DNA from: Enoplosus armatus
Lineage: Eukaryota; Chordata; Actinopteri; Centrarchiformes; Enoplosidae
NCBI RefSeq assembly: GCF_043641665.1
Contig: NC_092186.1
Span: 20,702,501-20,766,500, forward strand
DNA length: 64,000 nucleotides
Reading direction: 5' to 3'
Shown here: piece by piece, positions 1 through 64,000 of the stretch
Position numbering within the stretch: position 1 is the stretch's first letter
Layout: the number at the start of each line of letters is the position of its first letter
Notes under the pieces: generated by a model
Databases searched by the model: none
What the model was told of the DNA's origin: nothing
What the model saw: the letters and a program-made list of their open reading frames with translations, nothing else
Position numbers and translations under genes: made by a program

Positions 1-82
1 AGCTTCAAAGATTTTTGGAAATCATTGTAGGCTTACGCTGCTAGGATACAAAGAAACAAATCTTGTCATATACCAAAAAAAT

Positions 83-118
83 GTTGCCACTGATTGGCCC
101 TCGCGCGGTGGTGGCAAC
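83..118. repeat. Inverted repeat of an X-box half-site
   Basis: GTTGCCAC (83-90) is repeated in exact inverted form as GTGGCAAC (111-118), with a 20-base spacer holding ATTGG (an inverted CCAAT) and a CG-rich patch. The arms match half of an RFX X-box, but the spacer is far longer than the 0-3 bases expected, so binding by one RFX dimer is unlikely. It could be chance. Confidence 0.35.
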
Positions 119-3100
119 AAGTTGAAACTCGTTGTGAAATGAAATGTTTTTCAGTCTGTCTCTTCTGTCTGTGTGTGTGTCATCAGAAACATTCTTAACA
201 TTCCACCTGTTTGTATCGTAGCTACACAACTGCTAATTAAATTTCCTGCCACAAACAGCAGACAAGGCAGTTGCATTTGCATTACAATGACAGACCCCCC
301 CCTCTCTCTTTCAGGCATGGATAGTAGCAGCCCCCCACCCTCTCCTCACTTTTCCTTTCTTTTGTAGAATTTTAGGCTAGTTTGTGAAGAGATGTTTATT
401 TGGCTTAAAAAAAGAACTTCTGTCACTGTAAACCTGCTACAAAGTAATTACCAGAACCAAGACTAGGTCTTTAGTGGAGTGAGATTTACCAGATTTGCAA
501 ATGATCAGACCCAGACAGTATTTTTAGATTCAATTTGTTGGGTCTTCGGCTTTTCAGAAGCTCTTTAATTAGGAGATTTTGGCAACAATGCCAGGCGACG
601 CCATTGTCACAGGTGAAAACAACCCTGTTTCAGCTAAATGGTGGATGTCCTTATATAGTGCAGCCCTCAGATCCCATTCCTGGTCTTTGAGAACCCTCTC
701 TTCCCACTCATTAGCTTCAAAGGAGAGCAAATGTTAATGTTGTAATGTTTAATATGGGGGGTAATTTAAAAGCAGCGTTGTATGCTAATTATGTTTCATG
801 TAAGAATTAACAGCATTTGTGTTGCCTGACTGAAGAGTGTTTCAAATTGTAGCCAGAGTAGTTGGTCTGGCAGTAAAGTGTTGACAAAGTCAACCAATCT
901 GTTACATCAGTAAAAACAATATGGAAGGCAATGAAATTAATAACTGAAACGTTTGAACCTAAAGAGCACCAATATGCAGACCAATAGACAGGATGTCGAC
1001 CGTATCCTGTCACCACCTTTTACTGTAACTTCTATGACTTCCATCTTGATGCAAATTGCCATGCAGGAACACTTTTCAGATCCTTAAGTAATTTGATGGT
1101 TAATGATGTGGAAATGACACTGAATAGGATTTGCTAAATTACTGTGTGAATGCTGCTGACATTATGTAACTTATCATTTTTAATATCTAAAGCATATCAC
1201 TGGATCTGGCTGCTGGCTGTAGAGATGATTTAAAATCCAGACCTCGTTCGGTTTCCGTTTGAAAGGTAGAAATGGATTTAGGTTGTATGCTAGTTTGACT
1301 AAAATTATGCTTAAGTATGAGTTTTGACCCTAAGTTGCTATATTAAGATTGCACCATGTTATATTAAACACATTAACATGTGGCAACTGTAGTTATTGTA
1401 GCAGTATCATTTACAAAAAACAGACTTGCAGACTTCGTTCTTGTGTGAATGGCAGTGACTCAGCATTTACCCGTGACCACTATTCTGGTATGACCTGTCA
1501 AATGCAGACTGAACCCATGTTTTTAATGCCAAAGAGGTATTAAATACTTAAATCTGAGTCTGATGGCAAGAATTCAGCATGGCACAGTACTCCCTGCATG
1601 AACAACAGACACTTGGATCTGTCTCAAATTTCAAGCATTAACTGATGACTCATTGTTTGTGTCAAGTAGTGCCTGTGAAAACATACTGTACATACAGTAT
1701 GATGATTCTCAGTGTCATATCTGTGTGGAGTGAACGCTTGCCAAGAAGGCAGACTCCTCCAGTGCAACAAAACGCTTATCTCTGCTTCATCGGTCAAGAT
1801 CGAGGCAGCACGCTGCCAGCGTCTGAGGTAATCTTTACAGAATGTGGTTCCCTGGGAAATAAAACTCCACAGGTTGGAAACACACCTGTTTGAGAGAGCA
1901 AGTGAAAGCAGATTTAAAGAATGTCAGCATTTTGCATCTGGAGTGAGATTCAATATTCTTCCACAGAATAGGATGCAAGTCCGGGCTAGGCTAAAGCGTT
2001 AGGATACTTAACACGTCCAAGTTGTCAGTCTTGGTGATTGGTTTTGATTTAATGCTATGTCTTTGTGAAGATTTTCAAAGACATGGCAACGTTACCTCAG
2101 GCAATGAGGTTATGTTCGCAGTTCTTTCTATTTGTCTGATAGTTAGCAGTAAATCTCATTAACTTGTTTCATAAAGTTAGGTGGAATGGTAGGCCGTGGC
2201 CCAAGGAACAAGCGATTCGTTTTTGATTAAGATCTAGATCCCGGATCCTTGTGAAAACAGAATAAAAAAAACATTTTAACATCACAAGTGCATTTTCAAA
2301 TATTTAATTTCATCACTTCATTTTCTCATGAAGTTAAACATAACCACTTAATATTCAGTCACTTAATATTTTCTATTATTTATAGAATAGAAAAATTTAG
2401 CACGTTGTGCAGCCCTGGCAGGTGTATGTGTGCTCTAAGTTCTTTCTGGATTTGGGAATATGTTCAGTGATGCATAAACTTTAAGAGGGGCCCGTACTAT
2501 ATGCTGTGGATCTAGCTGTGACCATGTTTAAACTGAGATTTAGCTAATCTTTACATGCTGTGCAGATATGAATGTAAAGGCCCTGAAGTGAGTTGAAGGA
2601 TCAGAAAAGTTATTGCATGATGGTAATGTGTTTTTGGGTGTGCCAGACATTAATAATGTTTTGGAAAATGGGGAATAAAACCGATATCCAAGAATCCCTA
2701 ACTGTTAGCATTTGCCAGTTTCCATCTCCTTAAGCAGCCAGGTGACTCGAGTGAAGTTCCCTCCTACACATTAGATAGATACTCGTGAAAGAGGGAGACG
2801 CCAACACGTTTGAGTATAGTCTGATTACATTCCCTGTTATGACCGTCTCCCCACTCCTTCCCTCCTCGTCTTTGTAGCATTTTCCAGTTGAACATCTCAA
2901 AAATGTTCAGTTTCAAATCCTCATTCTTCATGTCGAGGTGTTAAACATTAAGGATGAGGGCTGGGGGTGGGTGGAGGTGTGTGTGTGTGGGGGGGGGGCA
3001 ATGGAAATCTGGAAAGGGTTAGTAGAGGTAGGGCGTTGGGGGAGGAAGTTAGTGTAGAGCATGGGCGAACACACAATCTCCATGGCAACAGTTTGATCTT

Positions 3101-4090
3101 TCCCTCTGTGGCTGTCAGGCCTGCAGCGCACATGGTGACGGAGTGGACAGGTTGTGCTGATGACCAGAGGTTGGGAGGTGAGCTGGAGAGGGGAGGGGGA
3201 CGCCTGGATCAGAGACAGTGGTCGGTGTCTCCTTTTTCTACTCTCTCTCTCTCCCTCTCTTCCCCTCAAACTCTGCCATCTGCAGACCCCAAGAGCTGCT
3301 TTGATTGGATTAGCCATGAATTAATGAGACAGGCTTGAAGAACAGCCTCTGTTGTGGAAATGTCTTATCATATCTTAATTCGCTCTTTGTGTGAGCGCGT
3401 GTGCCTGTGTGATCTTATTTTCTTTTTTTAATGAAATCAAAGAAAAGCAAGTCTAATGTTTTTTCAAACACCCAAATGACAATTACTTTATTTTGCAATA
3501 AAAATATAATTCTCAAATTGGGGGACACATCTTAAAGCCTCATCAGAGACCTGTTGCTCCTCTTGGTACATCATATATACTTGAGACATCTGCATATGGC
3601 TGAACAAATGTCCTCTGTAGATGTCCCTTTAAAAGCAACAAGTGTTTGCCTCCACTTTATTATTATTTTTATCTTCCCCTGAGTCAGAAAAGGCATCGCT
3701 CTGCTCAAACTGTTTTACTATCTCCTCTGCCCAAGGAACTTTGCAAAGACTCGGCCTTTGGAAGTGTTGTTTTTGGGTGGCGTGACTGTAAAGCAACCTT
3801 GAAGAATAGACTGTTGTCTCCCTGATGACTTAAACATTCCTCCTTCTTTTGAGCTCAAAGTAGTTGCAAAAACAGAGCACTTCATCCTGTCCTCTTCAAT
3901 CAAGTCAAAACCAGCATAAAGTCTGTACATTTTTATATAACTGCAACACAGGACTAAGTCTGCCTCCATGTCCCCTGTTGTCTGAAATTAATAGCTTACA
4001 TAGTATTTATTGTTGTAAGTTTCTACTTAGCGTGAGATAGAGGGATCAGGTGGGGGGATGGCATTGTTTGGTTTGGGAAGTATTCTGTTG

Positions 4091-4145
4091 GTTGCATAGC
4101 AACAGGCTCCTGGAAACGGGAGTGGACGGTGTTGCCACTAGCAAC
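4091..4145 (+). promoter_or_regulatory. Two X-box-like RFX sites 27 bp apart
   Basis: GTTGCATAGCAAC at 4091-4103 and GTTGCCACTAGCAAC at 4131-4145. The second fits the X-box consensus GTNRCC-N(0-3)-RGYAAC exactly with a 3-base spacer; the first is a near match. Both are targets expected for the RFX protein encoded 3.5 kb downstream, which suggests autoregulation or cross-regulation. Function is inferred from motif and position only. Confidence 0.5.
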
Positions 4146-6704
4146 CGTTGTTGCTCTGCAAACAATGTGGGCCAGTGCAAACATGAGCCAAGACTGTGGG
4201 CTCCTGCTTTTAATTGAACATCTGTATGTGTTTTTCTCTGATTGAGCCCTGTTTAAGTTAGATATGTCAGTGACGGATGTTTAAATCTTGTCTGCACTGT
4301 TAACATTATAGACCATAGCATTAATGCGACTTTGGGGTTCTTCGAATGTGACTCGTCTTGTTTCCGTATAGCTTTAAAACTCAGGTAACTCTTGAAGGAG
4401 GGGGCTGTTGTTGTAATGTTGTTAAGTGCTCATCTGGGATTTGCCTGAATGAAAGCAGACTCACAGACCTGACATGAAAAGTGTGTAAAGTTGTCTCTGG
4501 GTTGGAGGCAGAAAGGTTTTGCCCTGAACAGCAGCCCATCCAGAGTAGCAGTTTTGCAGCAGTGTGCTATGTCTCCTGCTGTGTTCTACCTTTGTGCCTT
4601 TCAGAGCTGCTAGTGGGGAATTTGTGTGGCTTTTAACCTTTCCTGAACACTAAGCAGAACGACTCCTCTCTGCCTGCACTCTCTCCTGTCTCTCCCCTCC
4701 AACCCAGTGATTTGATTTGACTTTAATTGAGCTTTAATGGTGGAAAACGTGCAGGTCAGTGCTCTGTTTCCTTATCCCCCACCATTTTGCTGTGCCACCC
4801 ACTCCCTAATGGCATGAAGAAGCCCTCAGGCTTGTGTCACTTCCTCTGGTGAAAATGACAAGTCTGACGATAAATGATGGGATTGTTACAAGTGTATTTA
4901 TAAACTAAGTGACACTCCATAGACAAATTCCTTGCTTTAGGAAGATGCTTGAGCATTGCAGCGGCTTTCAACATGTTCACTCGTTGTTAGCATCATTCTG
5001 ATAATAGCCTTTTGGTACTTAAATGGCATACAGGAAAGAAGTGTGAAGATAAATTATAATGGAATATGAGAGCCTTTACATGTAAGTGCTAATTGTGCCC
5101 TGTGCTAGAAAAGACATAGAGGGCTATTCATGGTAGACTGGATATGGAGCTTAGGACCATGTGTGTGTCTGAAGATTGACACATATCAGGAATTTCAACA
5201 TAGGCCTCCTCCACTCAGTCTATTAGTCATGTAGGCAGAGCAGTGCCTTTGCCTGTGGCAAAATCTCCACAAATGGAAAATGCCAGTGGTGGCACACCCA
5301 AATAGGTTGTTTTTCTATCTTAAAGGTACACTCTCTGAACTGATTTTGCTATTGCATCCAAGAGTACCCCCCAAACCCTAAATATCCCCCAAGTTACTAC
5401 TGTCTAAAACTGTCAAAAAGGGTTCAAAAGGGTTTCAAATGTTGGTTTTGTGGCTAGCAGGGAGATTTGTTTTGTGAATTTGTGTGCTGGTCGTCCCCTA
5501 AAATATTAAATTAGTGTATCTTTAGCAATCTGTCCAAGGTCCAATCTGTTGATTTCTGTGCTTCTTTCAGATAGTTTACAGATCAGAAGTGTAATAATCT
5601 GTTCACAGCCAGATTACAGAAATAAAGAGTGAAAGTGTGAGACTGGCTCCTCCTGTCAGTCAACATGCAGTGTGATGCAGCCTTGAACAATATTTTGACC
5701 TATGTCAAACGTCATCCCGTGCGATTCTGGGTAAAATGAGAATCACTATTTTTTAGTGTCAAGATCTGTTGGAAAACTATTTTAATGAAACATTTTCTCT
5801 TGCAATCTCTTTTTGCCTGTGGGAACGTCTTGATTATGGGTGGGAGGGATTTTGTGGCAGTGTCTGTGATGGCTTCATCATGTTGTATTTAGTGGCAACA
5901 TTTTAGGTGGTTGTATAAATGAGTGGTGTTATCATGTATCATCTAAGTCTTTAACTCTGAAAATGTTCCACAAAAGAGGATGTGACTCCTATTTTGGTGT
6001 GTGCACAACATTTTTGTTGGAACTAAGGTTTGGTTAAATTTATTCCCTCTTCCTCTCCATCACCGGTGGGGTTTCCTTGATTCTGACTCATTTTGCCCCT
6101 GTTTTTCTTTTCCTCTCTAAGTCACATGTGAGATTTCTTTTTGTTATTGCCCCTTCTGTCTGAGTTCAATTTGTCACATGGTCTAAGGCAGTTAGTCATT
6201 TATTGACAAGAGACACATTTAGATCACTCGGTTTGATGCAACGGATGGAGGAAGGCCTTCTTAATACTTATGTAATGCAGACGCTTGAAATGGAATCACA
6301 AGTTTAGGTTGGGTCTTGAGAAAGCCAAAAGACAAGCGTGGCTGCACCTGTTGCTTGTGTCTAATAGCTCAGCCTCCAGATTACTGCAGCCTAAGTGGTG
6401 TTCGTCAGATCTCTTCCAGTAAATTAAAATAACATTGTAGTGCATGTCGTGTGTTATGACTAATCACAGCGTGTCTAGAGCAGGTTGTGTCTTGCGGCCC
6501 TTTGCTGTAATGCTTCCGGTGAACACCATTTTCTCGTCTACCTACTGACTTTTACTGCTGCTCCTGGATTTCTGCTTTAAACCAAAGACTGCTCATCAAT
6601 TCAACCCACCCCCCAACTGTGCCGTATCTCCCTCTCCCTCATTCTAATCCTCCTCCCCCTCTTGTCTTTGCGGTCGCACTCGAAAGTTCCTTGTGCAAGA
6701 GCTT

Positions 6705-6710
6705 TATAAA
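6705..6710 (+). promoter_or_regulatory. Possible TATA box of an rfx2 promoter
   Basis: TATAAA in the context GCTTTATAAAGG, followed by a G-rich segment (6711-6760) and then an X-box half-site CCATAGCAAC at 6781-6790. It lies about 880 bp before the first coding exon, so a transcript starting near 6735 would carry a non-coding leader spliced to 7591. No donor in 6735-7560 stands out clearly, so this is a tentative call. Confidence 0.25.
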
Positions 6711-7591
6711 GGGGGGTGGAGGAGTGAACAGGGAGGGGAGGAGGGGGGTTGAGTTGGGGGTGGTCGTCATGGATTCCTCACCATAGCAACCGACAAACGT
6801 TTACAAAGCATTGAGGAATTTCCTCATATCAGCTGGATTATTGGAGCCCTCAGAGAACGGCTCTCGTTCGAAACAAACACTGGATATCATCAGGACCCTG
6901 GCAGGGGCTGGAGCCCCACTGCCATTTTCATCTTTTTCCCCCTTCGTTTTTTCTTTTTTTGAGAGAGTGGGGAAGTTGTTTTTTATCTGCCTACTCCCCC
7001 TTGCAGTTCCATTCTTCTCTTCTCCCTGCCTTACTCCCGCTCTTTCCCTTTCTGTCCTTGTTGGAAAAAGAGAGCCTTTGTGTCACTCCATTTTTAGCTC
7101 CCCTTTGCTATGCTGTGCACATTGTCACCTAGTGGAAAGCCGAGTGGCGGCAGTGGGTTTGGTCCTCAGGAAGCATTTTAGTCCTGTTGGTAACTTGAAC
7201 TCCTGTACTGTAACTTTTCCACCTGGGTCTGATCTGTCAGCAGGACCAGGAGTGTCTGTGTAATACTGTTGAGCTGCTTATTTCGCCATTGATTAAGGCC
7301 CAAGGTGGGCAGCCTCTGGGGCTCTGAGAGCTTCACTGACTCAGCTTGACTTGGCAAAGCCAGAAACCCCCTGGGTGACAAAGAATACCCTGGTGGCTCC
7401 AAAAGAGAAGGGGTGGGGTGGAAGAGCATTTATTTCGTATGGCTGTCCATGTGTCTAGACTTGAATTGCTCTTATTCTTTTTTTTTTTTCAAGCCTCAGT
7501 GTCACCTGTAAGAGTATTTCTTCAGTCTGGTATAAAATCCCCCCTACTCATGTCTCTTTTCTCCTTCTTCATGTGTCCCTTGCAACCCAGC

Positions 7592-20498
<12,907 letters not shown>

Positions 20499-20845
20499 GT
20501 CGAGTCTGAGCAGGGCCGGACTGAAAGCCACAAGGACCAGCATCTCTCCCTAAAAAGGTGACCCTAAAGTGGCTTTTGGGCCGAGCACACTGCGTCCTCC
20601 TGCAGTCGGTGTGCGCGATGTACATAGAGGAGAAAGTAGCAGTGTCAGTCCTCCCCCCACTGGCGTTCATAAGGACGGTGATCTCTCTCCCTCACAGGAA
20701 GCTCACGTCTGTTTTTTTACTCACAGGGGCGTAACACAGGTCTGATTTTCTTTCTGTTTTTGTTGCAACTGTGAATGACTTTGTGCAGTACCTTTTTATT
20801 GGATGTGTAACTTTGAGTGGTGGTGTGTGGTGTTTATGTGATTCC

Positions 20846-20876
<31 letters not shown>

Positions 20877-21801
20877 CAACTTAGCTGTGCCATAGTGTCA
20901 TTTGAGTGCCTTAGATCGCTAACTTTGAAACCACCACTACAGATGTCTATCTGTCCCTCAGCTGTGCCTCTACCGCAGTATGAATGTATCGTCTCCAAAC
21001 CTCAGACATTCAAAGCACCTTTAACATTAATTAGGTGTGTACACTCCTTGTTGCCTCTGCTGCAGCTTGCAGCAAACACACACACACAAAAAAAAGAAAA
21101 CCCAACAATGAACATGCAACCTACTGACCCAAAGGACCTTTCCCTCAGTCGTTCCCACCAGCTTAGCCATAGTCGCGGCTCTGTAGGGCCTCGTAGTCTC
21201 GCAGTAGTCAGGAAGGCAGGGAACCCAGTATGTTACCTGTGTAAGATGTTGGTTTGTTTACCTCAATAGATTTTTATGCTGTGCTGCGTTCAGCTCAGAT
21301 GACATGAGGCAAGTATTAAAAAGAAAAAAAAATGTAGCCACTGTTGCGGTTTGTGTCTCCCACTCCCGTTTCCTTTCATGTAAATAGTTTAAAATCCTGT
21401 GATGGCTCCTCCGTGTGCTGTACAGATGCACTCAGAAAGCCCTCAGTCAGTCATACCTGTGGTGGTTCACTCAGCCGCCACAGAGTTGGGAATTAAATCC
21501 AGAGTAATAGACTTACTGGAGATGGGATGTTAAAACCGAAACTGGAATCTGGTCTGTGTCATTGAGCCTCATTTCATGATAATTTCATCGAAGGAAGACA
21601 AATCAATACACGTTAAGAGTGTTGGACCTGTAAAACCAAAACCCTTACACAAAAAGAGGATCTCGGTGGCGTCTGAGCCAGCACACGCTCCCCTTCTTCA
21701 GATACTTTGACCTCATGCTGTTACTCCGATAAAAGTCTTATGTTCTGTTTGAATTAGTTAGAAAAATACATGCGTTATTTGGGGAATTTGTCCATAATAA
21801 A

Positions 21802-21838
21802 TTATATATATAGATATATATATATATATATATATATC
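21802..21838. repeat. TA-rich simple repeat in rfx2 3' UTR
   Basis: ATATATAT-type tract with a few G interruptions. Confidence 0.9.
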
Positions 21839-22492
21839 TTTGTATGACGTAGAAAGTGTGTGCTCTGTGGCCTTTGGTCTTTGCCTAATCTCCCTCCTCA
21901 CACTGTACTTGGTTGGTCACATTGTGTCAGAGGAAAATGCTTTGATGTGTAATTGATTAGACTGGCGTTTGTGATAAATTTGTTTCCAAACTCAATTGTT
22001 TAATGTATGAAATTCAGTTATTACTGCGGTGCTACTGCGCCCGAGTAAGCTATTATACTGTCACAAGAGAAATTTCTATTTATATGACCTATTCTGATTT
22101 GATTGACATCAGCTTTGTGTTGAAATTTGTTTGGTTGATTTACCCCCCCCCCCTCCCGCGGATGATTTTGTTGTAGCGATGAGAATCCTTGAGCTTGAGT
22201 TATTTAAGGCTTTTTGTAACTTGTGCCTGTCACAGTAATTTGCCTTCAAGTGCTTTGGAGAAAAAAAGTAATTTCTGTGTGTAATTTGTAATGTTTTGTA
22301 AGGCTGTTTTAGATTTTTGGCGGAGAATTATTTTTTATTGAACTAGATTTGGTTCTTCTTACAAGTATACTGAACCCTTATTTTTGTGCATTTTTAAACC
22401 TGTTCTTGACTACACTTTAACTAGCCAGGACAGATGATGGTCTGTAATAAACTGCATAGTTCAGCTGTATTTTGTACTTGGTCACAATGTGT

Positions 22493-22498
22493 AATAAA
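22493..22498 (+). terminator. rfx2: Poly(A) signal of rfx2
   Basis: AATAAA followed within 30 bases by G/T-rich sequence (GTGGTG and AGGTTTG). It is the last good signal before the opposing fcho1 signal at 22527-22532. Confidence 0.7.
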
Positions 22499-22514
22499 GT
22501 GGTGTAAACCAGAA

Positions 22515-23076
22515 GGTTTGAGCACATTTATTTTTATCAAATATCAACATCACAAAAACTCTATTTGGAACTAACAGCTGCTTTACAAATATTTCTTTTG
22601 CTCAGGTTTGGTAGAAGATCTTTGATCCTTTAAGATGCTCAAGAGATTTCTTCCATACAGTATTTACATAATTTAAAAATCCTAGTTTCCATGGCAACTC
22701 AGTTCATGACAGTAATATGCTTAATTTTTATTCACACACGTTTTCCTTACCGCTGCAGTTGAGGAAAGGTTCGGACATCTAGCTCAGTTTGCAGCCTCAG
22801 AACATGACGAACAGGAGATTGAATAGAAAAAGAGTTTCCCCTCCTGCTAAAGGCAGGACGACTGAGTGTACAACACACAATTTAAATTAGAGGAAGAGAA
22901 GAAGAAAAGGCTTGGTCCTAAAACAGCAGGACACTGTCAGAAGTAAGTGCACATCGTCCTTCAAGACCGAGCTGTCAGTCTGAGTCTTCAGGTTTAGCGT
23001 CTCTCCTCCGTTCGGCCCTCGACTCACTAAAAGTGCAAAGTTCTCTGAACCGGCAGCCGGTGGTCCTCTGCACGAT
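22515..23076 (-). other. fcho1 3' untranslated region
   Basis: From the TGA at 23079-23077 down to the poly(A) signal at 22532-22527. It contains an X-box-like GTTTCCATGGCAAC at 22685-22698 (plus-strand reading). No other feature seen. Confidence 0.65.
22527..22532 (-). terminator. fcho1: Poly(A) signal of fcho1
   Basis: AATAAA on the minus strand, followed on that strand by TGTGCTC and CTTCTGGTTT (G/T-rich). It ends a 3' UTR of about 560 bases after the fcho1 stop. An alternative minus-strand AATAAA lies upstream at 22732-22727. Confidence 0.65.
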
Positions 23077-62806
<39,730 letters not shown>

Positions 62807-62830
62807 CTTCACTCAGAGATTCACAGCAAT

Positions 62831-64000
62831 CTGTAAAGGAGGTGGAGGAAAAGAAGTAGAGCTGCGTTAGAGAAGTAGGTGACATTAAGACTTTTCTTTT
62901 TTAATCTGCCTGACCTCCATTTTCTCTAAGTGCTTGCAAGAATGACCTGGAGGATGCCTTTTGGGTTTCATGTAACAATCTGTTCAGCCTTGTCTCTGTC
63001 CTCTGACAATAAACTGCAGCATTAAAGTCTCTGCAAATTGCACATAAACAAGTTTCCAGAGAGTCCTGACTTTATAAAAAAAAAAAAAACTCCTGAAGCA
63101 CCTTTAATGTAGGAAGGGAGCTCCTGTGGGAGCACAGAGGAGAGCTTAACAAATGACTTCAAAGGATAAACTCAGAGGATGGAGGAAGCTGAGGAAGGAA
63201 GCAGGGAGGAGGAGTGACAGGAGAGATGGGGGAGGAGGGGGAGGGAACACAGGAGAGGAGAGATAAATCGATGGAGGGAACGAGGCAGAAGAGACGGAGG
63301 TAGCCACCAAGGAGATGATCACAGCTTGTGAAAGTGGTAGCTGCAGTGCTCGTCGGATCTACTGACTGAATGACACTACTGATCCTAGTGAGGGTTTGCT
63401 TTTGTTTATTTACTATTCTTCTATGTATGGTGGAAAAGAAAGCATTCATTTATCATTTCAGTGATGTGCAAAAACATCACAGCAGTAACTGCTTAGCACT
63501 AAAGAAAAAAACCTGCCACATTATACTTAATACAAATTCATACTACTAAAATAAAAATGAAAAATATATATTAGGTATAATTATTAAAAGGAAAAGTTTG
63601 ACATTTTGGGAAATACCACTCTCATATCTGTACAGTAGTTAGTTTACCATAGCACAATGACTGGAAACAGGGGGAAACAGCTAGCCTGAAAGGAAACAAA
63701 ATAACCCTATTTATTAAGTGTACTACAAAATTTACACTAAGTATTATGTGGCTGTGAGGTCTGCAATTACTTTTGTGTTGATTTTTCACAGAATATCAGA
63801 AAAAAAAGAAAAAAAGAAAATCACTTATGAATCAAACAGAGTGGCCATGAGGAAGGGTGACAATCTTCTTTACCACGCTGGTTCAAGCTACCTTGCTCCT
63901 CCTTTGTCACAAACATATTGTCAAACTTTCTGTGCACCAGAAGACCTTTTTGAAATTAAGTGTTTTAGACAGAAAATAGAGGAAATTGTTGCAGCTTTCA
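62831..64000 (-). other. fcho1 5' intron, no upstream exon identified
   Basis: Intronic by inference from the acceptor at 62831. Contains an A-run near 63076-63090 and a dispersed repeat fragment at 63583-63700. No promoter or first exon could be recognised before the window ends. Confidence 0.55.
63583..63700. mobile_element. Fragment of the TAAAGGAATAGTTC repeat family
   Basis: TTAAAAGGAAAAGTTTGACA, TTTTGGGAAATACCACTCTC and AACAGGGGGAAACAGCTAGC correspond to the start of the family represented at 29318-29750. 3' part missing or diverged. Confidence 0.55.

Larger units (their letters stand above)
1..7590. other. Upstream region or 5' non-coding intron of rfx2; no coding gene seen
   Basis: No open frame here resembles a known protein; the longest ones are low-complexity or antisense to nothing recognisable. 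The first coding exon of rfx2 begins at 7591 right after a splice acceptor, so at least one non-coding 5' exon must lie in or before this region, but I cannot place it. What can be seen: an inverted repeat at 83-118, X-box half-sites at 3077-3089 and 6781-6790, two fuller X-box-like sites at 4091-4145, a G/T-rich stretch near 2975-3000, and a possible TATA core promoter near 6705 followed by a G-rich segment. Whether the gene starts here or further upstream is unresolved. Confidence 0.55.
20499..22515 (+). other. rfx2 3' untranslated region
   Basis: It runs from the TGA (20496-20498) to the poly(A) signal at 22493-22498; another AATAAA is at 22446-22451. It contains a T-run at about 20848-20872, a TA-rich tract at 21802-21838 and a C-run at 22143-22152. 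The sequence is A/T-rich with no long coding frame. A cleavage site about 10-25 bases after the last signal is inferred. Confidence 0.75.

Noticed and set aside
3077..3089. TCTCCATGGCAAC as a full X-box
   Set aside because: Only the right half fits the consensus. Listed as a half-site only, as are 6781-6790 and 17836-17845.
2928..3338. Overlapping open frames of 123-129 codons on both strands
   Set aside because: Purine/pyrimidine-biased, repeat-like sequence open on both strands; no domain and no splice sites fitting a gene.
6811..7263. 150-codon open frame upstream of rfx2
   Set aside because: Low-complexity F/L/P/S-rich translation of pyrimidine-rich DNA with no recognised family. At best it is part of an untranslated leader.

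Overview
The window is vertebrate nuclear DNA, most likely from a ray-finned (percomorph-type) fish. The evidence is long spliced genes with GT-AG introns, abundant long (CA/GT)n microsatellites, dispersed non-autonomous DNA transposons of types common in teleost genomes, fossil Tc1/mariner and L2-type fragments, and two genes whose proteins read as complete fish orthologues of mammalian proteins. I saw no bacterial or viral gene, rRNA, CRISPR array or convincing tRNA.

Layout. 1-7590: upstream region or non-coding first intron of an RFX transcription factor gene, with X-box-like sites and a possible TATA core promoter near 6705. 7592-20498 (+): rfx2, 17 coding exons, 736 codons by my splice model; its 3' UTR runs to an AATAAA at 22493. 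23077-62806 (-): fcho1, 26 coding exons, about 1230 codons, convergent with rfx2; its AATAAA (22532-22527, minus strand) lies only about 30 bp from that of rfx2, so the two mRNAs end back to back or overlap slightly. The fcho1 coding start is at 62806; a further 5' non-coding exon lies above 62830, probably outside the window. The 12 kb first coding intron (50743-62779) holds repeats and no gene I can support.

Biology. Rfx2 is a winged-helix factor that binds X-boxes and drives ciliogenesis and spermiogenesis genes. Fcho1 is a muniscin: an N-terminal F-BAR domain bends membrane, a linker activates AP-2, and a C-terminal mu-homology domain binds Eps15/intersectin, seeding clathrin-coated pits. 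The genes are neighbours but I see no functional link between them.

Most noteworthy: (1) the rfx2 intron that splits DNA-binding wing 1 is only 200 bp and contains an open acidic stretch which, with a GC donor and a tandem acceptor 2 bases downstream, would add exactly 48 codons in frame into the wing; (2) a perfect 14-bp palindromic X-box inside rfx2, and two more X-box-like sites within 55 bp upstream; (3) a textbook U12-type AT-AC intron in fcho1; (4) a 1092-nt fcho1 exon carrying four DPF motifs and one NPF motif, much longer than the matching human region; (5) two 25-nt microexons, and CA/TG or G-rich tracts beside several fcho1 splice sites. Exon boundaries were assigned by eye from splice consensus, reading-phase continuity and remembered family sequence; all phases close.
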